From UBA7805 sp036146215 (lineage in GTDB: Bacteria > Planctomycetota > Planctomycetia > Pirellulales > UBA7805): 58,564 nt of DNA. The notes beneath the pieces are model-generated. The model searched no databases. It saw only the letters and a program-made list of their open reading frames with translations, and had not been told where the DNA came from. Below are positions 17,227-26,328 of this stretch, piece after piece (position 1 is the first letter of the stretch; each line of letters starts with the position of its first letter). Both the position numbers and the translations under genes were made by a program. Location of the stretch: the NCBI GenBank assembly GCA_036146215.1, contig JAYYJN010000130.1, positions 1 through 58,564 of the forward strand, in the 5' to 3' direction.

Positions 17227-19248
17227 TCACTTCTCTCCCTGTTCGTTGTGAAGTTTCTCATCAAACGCAAGCCACGAGGCGATGGCGCGGGCCGCCGTTG
17301 GCATCCGTCGGGCACTTTGCGGGTTTTGAAGTGCATGTGCGAGAACACCAATCAGCCTGCTTGCATAAACCTCATAGTCTTTTTCGGGTAATTGTTGCGC
17401 AAGATAAATAAGATTGAGTGCCGACAGACTGTTGCCTGAGGGAAGCACGCTGTCGGTTTGTTTTTTCGCGCGAGCAATCAGGGTTTCATGATCACCTGAC
17501 GTAAAAAAAAATCCACCATCCTGTGCATCCCAGAATAATTGAATCTGTTTATCAGTGAGTCGACTTGCAGTATGCAGCCAATGTGGATCTCCCGTTGCCC
17601 GATGCAAGGAAATAAGCCCGTCAATCAGAAATGCGTAATCAACGAGATAGGCATTCAAACTCGCCTGACCTTCACGGTAGGTTCGTGATAATCGACCATC
17701 TTCCTGTTGCAATTTTTTAAGCACAAAATTCGCGCATGCGATTGCCTGCTCAAGATATCGATTTTCATGAAAGATTCGACCTGCATCGGCGAGGCCGCGG
17801 ATCATGAGACCGTTCCATGCCGTGAGTATTTTGGTGTCGGTGATCGGTCGTTTTTTGGCGGACCGCACGGTGAGCAATTTTTCAAGAGATGCCGTTGTTT
17901 TTTGCTCGAGTTGTTCGGGTGTGAGTTTGCGTTCAGACGCCAACTTTTCAAGTGTATCGCTCAGTTGCAGTACATAGTATGCATGACCGTCGTGGTTGAA
18001 ATTCGGCTCACCTGAAAAACTGTAGATTGATGCGAGCAGTGCAAATGCATCCTCGCTTAGTGCAGACTTCAACTCAGCGAGTGTCCAGCGATAGAACTTT
18101 CCTTCTTCCGCATCGGTTTCAGCATCAATCGCCGAATAAAACCCACCTTCGTCGCTTTGCATTTCTCTCAGGGTAAAATCAAGTAATTCTTCTGCAACGC
18201 GTCGATAAGTTGGCTTTCCCGTGAGGGCATAAGCCTCTGCGTACACGGAGGCAAGTTGTGCGTTGTCGTAAAGCATTTTCTCAAAATGGGGAATTTTCCA
18301 GAATCGATCCACGCTATAGCGATGGAAACCCCCTCCCACATGATCACGAATGCCACCGGAGGCCATTTGATCGAGAGTGATTGAAAGCATTTTTTTTGCT
18401 TCCGGGTCTTGCTCACGCTCGAAGCGATCTGCCAGATAGAGCAGTTCCGGCGGACTAGGAAATTTCGGTTGTTGCGCTGGAAATGGCGGTTGTCCGAATC
18501 CCCCATACATTTCATCGAACTGGGTCGCCATCGCTTGCTGAACCCGTTTTACCTGCTTATTCTCGGGAGCCTGCTGTCCAGCGTCCTGTTGCTCGCGAAC
18601 AACCTGCGCTACCGCGGCGGTGAGTCGCCGGGCCTGTTCTTCGATGGGCTCTGGCTTCTCCTTCCAGATTTTTGCGATCGATGTGATAAGTTCCAAAAAG
18701 CCAATCCGCGGACCGCGATCACCCTGACGCGCAGGAAAATAAGTTCCACCGAGGAAGGGCAGGCCCTCTGGTGTCATGAATACGGTGAGCGGCCAGCCCC
18801 CGCGTTGCGTGAGTAACTGGATCGCCGTCATGTAAATATCGTCGACGTCAGGGCGCTCTTCCCGGTCGACTTTAATGCAGACGAAGTGCGCATTGAGAAA
18901 GTTTGCAATTTCTTGGTCCATGAAGGATTCCCGTTCCATGACATGACACCAATAGCAACTGGAATATCCGATCGACAGAAAAATCGGTTTGTTCTCAGTT
19001 TTTGCCTTTTCGAATGCCTCCACGCCCCAGGGATACCAGTCGACTGGATTGTAGGCATGCATTAGCAGATATGGGCTTGTCTGGTCAGCCAGACGATTCG
19101 CCTTCGTTCTCCCGTGCTCATCGGACTTCGCCATTTTTGGCGGAGCAGCCTCGAGCAGGACTGACCAGGTCGAACTCAATGTCAGCCAAATTAGGGCGAT
19201 CAGGATCCGGTATTGCCGTATCGTTTGTCGGTGGTCAGCGGTGCGCAT
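17227..19248 (-). CDS. Exported DUF255 protein with thioredoxin-like domain (YyaL/SPATA20 family)
   Basis: A 673-residue member of the YyaL/SPATA20 family: an N-terminal DUF255 thioredoxin-like domain followed by an (alpha/alpha)6-barrel resembling N-acyl-glucosamine epimerases. DUF255 begins at NRLADQTSPYLLMHAYNPVD (about residue 51). The redox motif is SSCYWCHVMERESF, with Cys98 and Cys101; many homologues have CHWC. GGWPLTVFMTPEGLPFLGGT is also diagnostic. Unlike most family members, it carries an N-terminal signal sequence (IALIWLTLSSTWSVLLEAAP), which suggests periplasmic or paryphoplasmic location. The barrel half includes GGGFHRYSVDRFWKIPHFEK and RPITDTKILTAWNGLMIRGL. Biochemical function is not established for the family. 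Confidence 0.9.
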   Translation of the reverse strand: MRTADHRQTIRQYRILIALIWLTLSSTWSVLLEAAPPKMAKSDEHGRTKANRLADQTSPYLLMHAYNPVDWYPWGVEAFEKAKTENKPIFLSIGYSSCYWCHVMERESFMDQEIANFLNAHFVCIKVDREERPDVDDIYMTAIQLLTQRGGWPLTVFMTPEGLPFLGGTYFPARQGDRGPRIGFLELITSIAKIWKEKPEPIEEQARRLTAAVAQVVREQQDAGQQAPENKQVKRVQQAMATQFDEMYGGFGQPPFPAQQPKFPSPPELLYLADRFEREQDPEAKKMLSITLDQMASGGIRDHVGGGFHRYSVDRFWKIPHFEKMLYDNAQLASVYAEAYALTGKPTYRRVAEELLDFTLREMQSDEGGFYSAIDAETDAEEGKFYRWTLAELKSALSEDAFALLASIYSFSGEPNFNHDGHAYYVLQLSDTLEKLASERKLTPEQLEQKTTASLEKLLTVRSAKKRPITDTKILTAWNGLMIRGLADAGRIFHENRYLEQAIACANFVLKKLQQEDGRLSRTYREGQASLNAYLVDYAFLIDGLISLHRATGDPHWLHTASRLTDKQIQLFWDAQDGGFFFTSGDHETLIARAKKQTDSVLPSGNSLSALNLIYLAQQLPEKDYEVYASRLIGVLAHALQNPQSARRMPTAARAIASWLAFDEKLHNEQGEK

Positions 19249-19378
19249 GGGGAAAAGGCTATGCTTTGGAATCGGGTGCGTGTTTCTAGGTTCTCTGTTT
19301 ATTACGTTACGCGTTGCCGATCAGTTTGGATACGGGAGGCAGTGCCGTTAAATGCATCTTTCGTTATTAGGCGAGCGC

Positions 19379-19415
19379 AAAAAAAGCGGCTCGGTTTCGA
19401 GGAAAACCGAGCCGC
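19379..19415 (-). terminator. Intrinsic terminator of the YTV-repeat gene
   Basis: There is a perfect 12-bp stem: GCGGCTCGGTTT (19386-19397) pairs with AAACCGAGCCGC (19404-19415) around a 6-base loop. In the minus direction it is followed at once by seven T residues (the A-run at 19379-19385). It lies about 70 bp after the stop codon of the minus-strand gene at 19483-20823. It is the best rho-independent terminator in the window and also isolates the following DUF255 gene from read-through. Confidence 0.9.
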
Positions 19416-19482
19416 CCAGGATGACTAACGTACGCCCAGGTCACAAGAAGTCAGAGGCAAGACAACTTCCCTATCAGGCGTA

Positions 19483-20823
19483 CTAGCCGCAATCACACGT
19501 CTTCGGGGCTGCATCGCAGCCACAATCTTTCTGGCAAGGCACCGGGCAGCATACTTTGACCGGGACCTGTTTGCAGACGACTTTGGGGACACATCGGGTG
19601 ACCGTGTAAGGGACCCGCTCGCAGACACATTTTTTGCATTTCACGCATTTCGTGTAGTGCACCGGTTTGCAAACCGTGTAGGGCACCATTTTGACACATT
19701 CCTTCTTCACCATTCGACAGCAGGTATAGGGCACCTGGCGCGTGCGTGTTTCCGGCACCATTTTGCAGACCTTGTAGCAGCACGTTTTGACCCGCTTCTC
19801 GGGGACCATGCGGCATACCTTGTAGGTGCAGGTTCGTGTTTCCGGCACCATTTTGCAGACCTTGTAGCAGCACGTTTTGACTTTTGTCTCACGCACGTAC
19901 TTTACACACTGAATGCACTTTTGTTTGACTTCAGGCACCCAGACTTTCTTGCAGACCTTGCGTGGTGGGCACTGCACTTGAACCTTCTTGCAGCAACCGG
20001 GCTTATAGCAGCAACGGCAACGGCACGGATCCCATTCCCACGTGCCAGGAGTTTGAACACACTTTGTCACAACCGGACCGGGGCAACAGGTGACTTGCGT
20101 CTCCCAATGGCCACAACATACGTTAACCGTCTTGGTATAGTGCACTGGCTTGCAGACGGTATAGCAGACGTTCTTGGTCCGCGTCTCGTAGACTGGCTTG
20201 CGGACGGTGTAGCAGCGCGTCTTGGTTTCGTAGACCGGCTTGCAGACGGTGTAGCAGACATTCTTGGTCCGCGTCTCCCAGACTGGCTTGCAGACGGTGT
20301 AGCAGCGTGTCTTGGTTTCATAGACCGGTTTGCAGACGGTGTAACAGACATCCTTGGTTCGGGTCTCCCAGACTGGCTTGCAGACGGTGTAGCAGCGTGT
20401 CTTGGTTTCGTAGACTGGCTTGCAGACGGTGTAGCAGATATCTTTGGTCCGAGTCTCCCAGACTGGCTTACAGACGGTGTAGGTACAAGTCCGATATTTG
20501 GTTTCATAAACCGGCTTGCAGACCGTGTAGCGACATTCTCGGTAGCAGGTCTCAGGGACGTATTTGACGCAATTGATGGTCTTGGTTTCCCACACTGGCT
20601 TGTAGCATGTTTTGTAACACGTGTACTGCTGCTTTTCGTAAACCACTTCTTTACAGGTTTTCATAACCGTGTGGCATTGCTGTTTACAACAACCGTAATC
20701 GGCCGAGCAAACACTTGGGCGACAGCAACGTAAACGTGCGGCACCGCAATAACCGGCATCTGCGGGAGTGGCAACCCAAAAGGATAACGCTGCCAACAGG
20801 GATACGATCAAGACTCGATACAT
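19483..20823 (-). CDS. Cysteine-rich YTV-repeat protein (planctomycete cell-wall type)
   Basis: A 446-residue secreted protein with a signal peptide (VLIVSLLAALSFWVATPADA). The rest is almost wholly repeats of CYTVCKPVWETRTK and CYTVCKPVYETKTR, with a diverged C-terminal set (CCYKVCKMVPETRT). Cys is extremely frequent, together with Tyr, Val, Lys and Thr. YTV-motif Cys-rich proteins were described in Rhodopirellula as proteins of the planctomycete wall, where disulphide cross-links are thought to stabilise it. That role is inferred here from the repeat type. One repeat has Arg in place of Cys (YTVRKPVYET, near 20195-20205). An intrinsic terminator follows. The long upstream region suggests its own promoter and regulation. 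Confidence 0.9.
   Translation of the reverse strand: MYRVLIVSLLAALSFWVATPADAGYCGAARLRCCRPSVCSADYGCCKQQCHTVMKTCKEVVYEKQQYTCYKTCYKPVWETKTINCVKYVPETCYRECRYTVCKPVYETKYRTCTYTVCKPVWETRTKDICYTVCKPVYETKTRCYTVCKPVWETRTKDVCYTVCKPVYETKTRCYTVCKPVWETRTKNVCYTVCKPVYETKTRCYTVRKPVYETRTKNVCYTVCKPVHYTKTVNVCCGHWETQVTCCPGPVVTKCVQTPGTWEWDPCRCRCCYKPGCCKKVQVQCPPRKVCKKVWVPEVKQKCIQCVKYVRETKVKTCCYKVCKMVPETRTCTYKVCRMVPEKRVKTCCYKVCKMVPETRTRQVPYTCCRMVKKECVKMVPYTVCKPVHYTKCVKCKKCVCERVPYTVTRCVPKVVCKQVPVKVCCPVPCQKDCGCDAAPKTCDCG
20130..20520 (-). repeat. About 90-bp tandem repeat array coding for YTV units
   Basis: The DNA repeats in units of about 90 bp, each encoding a 14-residue CYTVCKPVYETKTR block plus a 16-residue CYTVCKPVWETRTKDV block. 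At least three higher-order copies are near identical at nucleotide level. The core GCTTGCAGACGGTGTAGCAG recurs at each half unit. The similarity suggests recent duplication or homogenisation inside the gene. Copy number may vary among strains and is prone to assembly error. Confidence 0.85.
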
Positions 20824-21645
20824 TTTTTCGCCTCCTCCTCCTCGCGTGCGACGTTAAGCGTGCACGACAAACTGTCTCTTGTGTGTCATCCTGCGTAGCC
20901 AAAGAGCTACTGCCTCATAAATGTCTTAACTTTCACGGACTTCTGGATCTGTTAAAAATCCCTAAGCGCTACAAACTTTTTAAAAGCCCCAAATTAGCTA
21001 ATCTGAAGCATCTAGGAAGCATGTATCGTCACAATGAAAAGCTAGCTTGAGATATAGCGGATAAATAAATTAGGAAAATAGAATAAGATTTTTCAAAAAA
21101 GTAATTTAAAGAATGCATGAAATACCAGCCATTTACGGTCAATGGGCCTAGTTTTTTGTTTTTGACGATTGTGACTTTATTTCTGATTCTTACTTTTATC
21201 CGCTGATGTGGACAGCGCGAGTTGGCAACAGCCTGCAACCTCGATGTGTGCGAGGAGATGGTTCAGAATGCAAAATCAGAGACGAAAGCAAGACGGTTTC
21301 AACAATCGTGACCCACGTTTTTATTACTCACCACGGCATCGACTGTGAAAATTGAATTAGGTGAAATCGGTGTCTGCCACTGAAATCCCCCAAATACCTC
21401 ATGCTCGTGTCTGATGATGTGGTCGGTGGGGAATCCCCCATCGCGGAAGCAGGTCAGTTAAAATGTAATAACTCCTTTTGCATACTATGTTTGAGTTACC
21501 GTTAATGGTTGCCTCGGCGGAGCGGTTATACACCGTGGATAAGGTCGCAGGTTGTGAACTGGTGCAACCTGCCGTAGAGTGACGTCCACGGTGGCGGTAA
21601 GGGAACCGGTGTGAGTTGAGCAATTAACTTTTCCAAACAGCACCC
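20824..21645. other. Long intergenic region (822 bp) between the divergent YTV and rex genes
   Basis: No convincing protein gene is present; short reading frames have no family features. The left part (about 20940-21140) is AT-rich and probably holds the promoter of the YTV gene. The right part (about 21415-21620) has strong potential secondary structure: GTGGGG/CCCCCA near 21427-21440, and a nested pair of stems at 21531-21593 listed separately. The right part lies immediately upstream of rex and could be a 5' leader, a small RNA or an operator region. Confidence 0.5.
21531..21593 (+). promoter_or_regulatory. Nested inverted repeats upstream of rex (possible structured leader or Rex operator)
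   Basis: An outer perfect 9-bp stem, CACCGTGGA (21531-21539) with TCCACGGTG (21585-21593), encloses an inner perfect 8-bp stem, GCAGGTTG (21547-21554) with CAACCTGC (21565-21572). The loop begins with TTGTGAA (21552-21558), one exact half of the Rex operator consensus TTGTGAA-N4-TTCACAA; the other half matches poorly. It lies about 50 bp before the rex start. Either an RNA leader structure or an autoregulatory site would fit; the sequence alone does not decide. Confidence 0.4.
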
Positions 21646-22314
21646 ATGGCGGATTCAAGTTCTAAAGATCGACAAGAAATCACCTTGTCTGCTGTTCCTA
21701 AAGCGGTCATCAGTCGCCTTAGCCTCTACTTGCGCGAACTGCAACAACTGTTGGCGGAAGGTAAACAGACAGTACGTTCGGGCGAATTGGGTAAACGCCT
21801 GGGCTTTACCGATGCGCAGGTTCGCAAAGATTTAACCCACTTCGGCCAATTCGGTTACCCCGGGATCGGCTATCAGTCAGAAGAACTAGTGCAGGCAATC
21901 CGTCACATTCTCGGTACCGATATCGAGTGGCGGGTTGTAATTGTGGGCATTGGCAATTTGGGCAGAGCCCTATTAGGCTACAAGGGCTTCGCCAGCCAGG
22001 GTTTCCAAATCGTGGCGGCTTTGGATACCGACGCGAAAAAAACGGGTACCACGGTGGAAGGTGTAAGAATTCATCCCATTGGTGAGCTCAAAAAAGTCGT
22101 GCGGCAACATCGGGCTCGCTTGGGGATGGTGGCGGTTCCCGCTGCAGCAGCGCAGGATGTGGTTGATCAACTTGTGGATGCTGGAATCGACGGCATCGTC
22201 AATTTCGCGCCAGTGACGATCAATTTGCCCACGCACGTCAGCCACGTCGGAGTTGATTTGGCGAGCGAACTAGAGCAAATCACCTTTGCGGTGGCCAAAC
22301 GCTTGCAGATGTAA
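21646..22314 (+). CDS. rex: Redox-sensing transcriptional repressor Rex
   Basis: A 222-residue repressor that senses the NADH/NAD ratio; NADH binding releases it from DNA. The N-terminal winged helix includes AVPKAVISRLSLYLRELQQL and SGELGKRLGFTDAQVRKDLT, then HFGQFGYPGIGY, the family signature. The Rossmann domain starts at WRVVIVGIGNLGRALLGYKG with GxGxxG. NFAPVTINLP and GVDLASELEQITFAVAKR close the protein. Typical targets in other bacteria are fermentation and respiratory genes; none is adjacent here. The upstream structured region with a TTGTGAA half-site may allow self-regulation. Confidence 0.95.
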   Translation: MADSSSKDRQEITLSAVPKAVISRLSLYLRELQQLLAEGKQTVRSGELGKRLGFTDAQVRKDLTHFGQFGYPGIGYQSEELVQAIRHILGTDIEWRVVIVGIGNLGRALLGYKGFASQGFQIVAALDTDAKKTGTTVEGVRIHPIGELKKVVRQHRARLGMVAVPAAAAQDVVDQLVDAGIDGIVNFAPVTINLPTHVSHVGVDLASELEQITFAVAKRLQM

Positions 22315-22429
22315 AGCGAATCCTGAGTTGCGTGGGGGGATGACCCTGAGTCCTAGAATCCGGTGACTCGTCGCAGCGGACTTCCCGTAATTAGCTCCCT
22401 GGGATATACATGCAGTAAGGCAACAATAA

Positions 22430-22500
22430 TGCCCGGTGGTGTAATGGTAACACTGCGGATTTTGGTTCCGCCATTCCTGGTTCGAGTCCAGGCCGGGTAG
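22430..22500 (+). tRNA. tRNA-Gln (anticodon TTG)
   Basis: A cloverleaf folds cleanly. The acceptor stem is TGCCCGG (22430-22436) with CCGGGTA (22493-22499), including one G-T pair, and the discriminator is G at 22500. The D-stem is GTG/CAC. The anticodon stem is GCGGA/TCCGC with loop TTTTGGT, giving anticodon TTG (22462-22464). The T-stem is CCTGG/CCAGG with loop TTCGAGT. A 5' U and 3' G fit tRNA-Gln. CCA is not encoded, so it must be added after transcription. Confidence 0.96.
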
Positions 22501-22767
22501 CTTCACCCCTTGATTCGCCGCCGCTTTAGTCGGTGATTTCGCTTATTTAGGGCGTTAATGCTAGTTCGCTGCTAGCACTGCTTCGTACCCAAGTGCTTGC
22601 AGGCACCTGAAGCGATGGGGCCGAGCGGGACTATTTTGCTCTGCGTGCTCAACTTCGTATGTATCGGTATCGATCGAAGCGGTAAACTGGCAACACCGGC
22701 GCATTGCTGATTCACAATGCGTAAGGCGGGGCCCGCGATGGCGTCCATCGGTCAAAACGAGGGTGTT

Positions 22768-25700
22768 ATGGAGCATGACTCGGGAAGTTTTTTGAAAGCC
22801 CAGTTTTTACGGCGTCCGCTGCTGTCAGTGTCGCTGACGATCGGTTTGGTGATTGTTCCGGCTGCACTACTTATTGGCGGCCCCTCCATCGTCAGTCATA
22901 CCTCATTGCGCCAGAAAATTGTGCCTTTGGTGCTGCCTAAGCTGAAAGGTACATGTTCGATCGGGGCCGCATCATTGGGCTGGTTTTCTCCGGTCGTGTT
23001 CACCGATGTCGACCTCGATGGTCCTTCAGGTGGGCCGCTGATGCGTGATGGAACCATTGGCATCAATCGGACCCTGTTTGGGTTGATTACTCAAGGTATT
23101 GCAGGTGCCACCATTACCGTTTCAGGAGCGGATATCCACCTGATCGTGGGAGAACACTCCACGAATTGGGAAAAAGCGATAGAAGATATTTTGGCGCAAC
23201 CCGCAGCTGAGGATTCACCGCCGGCAATCACTGCGAAACTTGAAACAATCGATGTCATCATTTCAACTTCAAAGAAAGAAGTCGGTCGTGTTAGCGATTG
23301 GACGCTGTTGGCCCGCTACAGTCCCGAAGATACGTTGCCGCTCACGGTTGAGACGTCGGCTGCGATTGCGGTGGCCGACCGAGACGATTCGCCAGGCCAG
23401 ATCTCGGCGGTTTTACGGTTTTCGCCGGCCAAAAGTGAAGCAGAGTCACCTCTCGGAGAATTGACTTGGGAGACATCAGGTATACAGCTCAAGGCACTTG
23501 GACCCCTCCTCGCACGCGTGTTGCCTGAGAGCACTATCGAAGGTCGAATCACTTCGATTGCGACTATTGATTGGCAGCGTGACATAGCCCGCGTTGAAGT
23601 GAAACTGCTCGGCAGTGATGCGACTTTCCGTTCCCCTACCGTGCTGTCAGGTGAAACACTCAACTTACAGCGGGGTAACCTAGAGTTGCGGGCCACAGCC
23701 GAGGGTAACGCGTTTCAAGTGGAAACGTTCCGTTTCGATTCAGACTTTGCTGAATTCGAATTGACCGCCGTAGGCCGCAACTTGCTAAGGGCGGTTGCGG
23801 TGGCCGAGGAGAATGGAAACCTGTTGTTTGAGAACGTCGAGGCAAGAGGCAAACTGGATTTGCCTCGCTTGACTAATCAGCTTCCTGGCGTGTTTCGACT
23901 TCGCAAAAATACGAAGATTGATTCGGGTCAGGTGCAATTCTCCATGCAACTCGACGCGCTGGAAAGCGGTCGCAAATGGAATGCCGATATTAAGGCTTCG
24001 GAGCTTGCTGCGACCGCCAATGGACGCCCTCTTCGTTGGGAGCAGCCTATTGCGATCCAATTACAACTCCGGGAGTCGCTCGCGGGCAATTGGCAGGGTG
24101 ATGTTTCCTGCGCCAGCGATTATTTGATCGTCAAGGCAAAAGGTTCAACCCAAGCCGGAACCGTCGCGTTGACAGCCGACTTGACTCAACTCAAGGAGGA
24201 TCTTGAACCGCTTCTGGATTTTGGCGGTCTTGAAATCGCGGGCCGGATGCAAGCCAGTATTGATCTTGCTCAAGGAGATCGAAATCAACTTGATTTGAAT
24301 GGACAAGGGATCTTGGAAGGTTTCCGACTTGCAGTGCCAGATGGTGTGCACTTTGAAGATCCGAGAATGACGCTTCGTTTAAGTGCCCGCGCAACGGTTG
24401 CCAATCAGCAGATTGCAGGGGTTGAACAAGCCGAACTTCGTTTTGACTCCTCAGGCGACCAAGCGAGTGTGCAATTGACCGACCCGATTATGATGAACGA
24501 TCTTCCAGCGGCGTTCCCCTTGGAGATCCGCGGCAGTGGCCAACTCGCATCGTGGTTCAAGCGAGTGCCGCTAAAAAAGCAATCGATGACATCCCTGCCT
24601 GAGGGTCGGTTCGATGCAGAAATGCGTGGACGGTTTTCCACCACGGATCTTAGTTTCGAGCACGCGCAAGTCAAAGTGCAGCATTTGAAAATCCCTCTCA
24701 AGACCGGGAACATCGAGCAACCAAGTCTCGTTCTCACTGGGAGCGGTAGATGGGATCGGATAAACGGACAACTCTCGGATGTTGCATTAGCAGCGCGCGC
24801 CCCGGCGGTCGCCGTTTGGACCGAAAAACTAAATGTCACTTTTCCCGCAGCCTTGACTCCCGCATCCTTGACGCCACAGTCCAACACGCAACCATTGCCC
24901 GAGGCAACCGGAACTCTCTATGTGCGAGGTGACCTTGCCGTCCTTCAGCCTTGGATATCTGCCCAAGATGCAGTTAGTCGCTTTTCACTGGCAGGAAAGG
25001 CAGAAGGCAAATTCGCTTTGCAGACTGAAAATCACCAGATCGCCTTCGAGCCGGAATTGGCAATCCGTGATTTTTCGATCCAGCCTGCATCAGATCGGGA
25101 AACACTGGCTGATATTCGGGCTAAGGAATCGCAAGTCCGACCGACTAGCCTTGAGCCGATCTGGGAAGACCAACAACTCACGCTTCGTGGCCGATTGATT
25201 TACGATTATGCCCAGGATCGTCTGCAGATGGAGCGGGTTACTACTGGTTCGCGTGGAATGGGAGTACAAGATCTGGCTGGCAGCATCGAGCAATTGACGG
25301 GACGACCTATTGCGAATTTGCAGGGAGATTTGGTTTATGATCTGGCGCAGGCAACCGAAATGCTATCGCCACATCTTGATGCAGAGTTGGCGATCGTCGG
25401 TAAAGGAAGCAGACCGATTTACTATCGGGGGCCACTTCTTTTCAACTCAACCGACTCGACAGAAATATGGTGGGAAGGTATTGAAGCAGGTGGTGGATTT
25501 TCCTGGGATTTTTTTCAGTTTTTCGGTCTTCGCGGAGGAAAGGGTGCATTTCGTGCTGAACTGAATGAGGGCATCATTCGTGGTACAAGGATCGATATTC
25601 CATTTGGTGGTGGCCAATTGCAAATGGTACCGTTTGTACGATTCGACAGTGGGCCGGCAGTGCTGCTTTTAAGTCAAGACACCATCCTTTCGCGAGCGAT

Positions 25701-26328
25701 GATTACTGAAGCGTTGTGTCGAGACTGGTTGCAATATCTTGCGCCTGTGCTGGCGGATGCGACGCGGACCGAAGGTCAGTTTTCGATCCGCTTGACCCGC
25801 TCGGTGGTTCCAGTGGAGGCTCCCGAAGCGGCAACACTGGAGGGCACATTAACAATCCATGAGGCACAGATACGTCCAGGGCCTGTGACCGAGCAGATTG
25901 CAACGATCGCTGCTCAGGTGGATGCAATCATCAATCGGCGACCGACCCCAAATGATCCGGTTTTAAAGATTGACCCTCAAGAGGTTCCGTTCCGTATGGT
26001 CGCCGGTCGGATCGAGCACCATCAGTTTGAAATAGAAATCGGCGATGTGGTCGTGCGGACAAGTGGATCAGTTGGACTGGATCAAACGCTCGATTTGGTT
26101 GCCGAAATACCGATCCTTCAGAAATGGGTCGACCGCGATCCAATTCTCCGCGGACTTGCCGGGCAAACGCTTAAACTTCCCATTCGGGGCACAGTCCAAA
26201 ACCCGAAAATAGACCCCAAAGCGATCGGCAAACTCAGCAAACAGATGTTGCAGGGGACCGCGAACGGGTTTCTGAATGATGCGATTGATCGGGGCCTGCA
26301 GAAGGGCTTGCAAGAACTCTTTCGTTAA
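22768..26328 (+). CDS. Large AsmA/TamB-like envelope protein
   Basis: A predicted inner-membrane-anchored periplasmic protein of about 1186 residues. A single N-terminal transmembrane helix (SVSLTIGLVIVPAALLIGG) is followed by a very long run of beta-strand repeats typical of AsmA-like/DUF748 bridge proteins. An AsmA-type N-terminal segment reads CSIGAASLGWFSPVVFTDVDL. The C-terminal part (VVRTSGSVGLDQTLDLVAEI, PIRGTVQNPKIDPKAI) matches the AsmA-like C-terminal domain. Relatives in other bacteria move phospholipids between membranes or assist outer-membrane assembly; that role is inferred. I chose the ATG at 22768 because GAGGG lies 7 bases upstream; ATGs at 22717 and 22738 are alternatives. 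A CGCATTG/CAATGCG hairpin (22700-22721) precedes it. Confidence 0.8.
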   Translation: MEHDSGSFLKAQFLRRPLLSVSLTIGLVIVPAALLIGGPSIVSHTSLRQKIVPLVLPKLKGTCSIGAASLGWFSPVVFTDVDLDGPSGGPLMRDGTIGINRTLFGLITQGIAGATITVSGADIHLIVGEHSTNWEKAIEDILAQPAAEDSPPAITAKLETIDVIISTSKKEVGRVSDWTLLARYSPEDTLPLTVETSAAIAVADRDDSPGQISAVLRFSPAKSEAESPLGELTWETSGIQLKALGPLLARVLPESTIEGRITSIATIDWQRDIARVEVKLLGSDATFRSPTVLSGETLNLQRGNLELRATAEGNAFQVETFRFDSDFAEFELTAVGRNLLRAVAVAEENGNLLFENVEARGKLDLPRLTNQLPGVFRLRKNTKIDSGQVQFSMQLDALESGRKWNADIKASELAATANGRPLRWEQPIAIQLQLRESLAGNWQGDVSCASDYLIVKAKGSTQAGTVALTADLTQLKEDLEPLLDFGGLEIAGRMQASIDLAQGDRNQLDLNGQGILEGFRLAVPDGVHFEDPRMTLRLSARATVANQQIAGVEQAELRFDSSGDQASVQLTDPIMMNDLPAAFPLEIRGSGQLASWFKRVPLKKQSMTSLPEGRFDAEMRGRFSTTDLSFEHAQVKVQHLKIPLKTGNIEQPSLVLTGSGRWDRINGQLSDVALAARAPAVAVWTEKLNVTFPAALTPASLTPQSNTQPLPEATGTLYVRGDLAVLQPWISAQDAVSRFSLAGKAEGKFALQTENHQIAFEPELAIRDFSIQPASDRETLADIRAKESQVRPTSLEPIWEDQQLTLRGRLIYDYAQDRLQMERVTTGSRGMGVQDLAGSIEQLTGRPIANLQGDLVYDLAQATEMLSPHLDAELAIVGKGSRPIYYRGPLLFNSTDSTEIWWEGIEAGGGFSWDFFQFFGLRGGKGAFRAELNEGIIRGTRIDIPFGGGQLQMVPFVRFDSGPAVLLLSQDTILSRAMITEALCRDWLQYLAPVLADATRTEGQFSIRLTRSVVPVEAPEAATLEGTLTIHEAQIRPGPVTEQIATIAAQVDAIINRRPTPNDPVLKIDPQEVPFRMVAGRIEHHQFEIEIGDVVVRTSGSVGLDQTLDLVAEIPILQKWVDRDPILRGLAGQTLKLPIRGTVQNPKIDPKAIGKLSKQMLQGTANGFLNDAIDRGLQKGLQELFR

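Noticed and set aside
20130..20520. Regular repeats resembling a CRISPR array
   Set aside because: The repeats are contiguous and in frame with a protein gene, without unique spacers; no cas gene is in the window.
19657..20733. A 358-codon plus-strand frame opposite the YTV gene
   Set aside because: Its length comes from the repeat structure of the minus-strand gene. The minus strand has the signal peptide, YTV repeats and terminator; the plus-strand product is low-complexity with no family features.
21415..21620. tmRNA, RNase P RNA, SRP RNA or 6S RNA upstream of rex
   Set aside because: None of the conserved core sequences of these RNAs could be found, although the region is clearly able to fold.
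22270..22506. A 78-codon minus-strand reading frame over the tRNA gene
   Set aside because: It is antisense to tRNA-Gln and part of rex. Frames of this kind, reading through a tRNA with a PGLDSNQEWRNQNP-like string, are a common annotation artefact.
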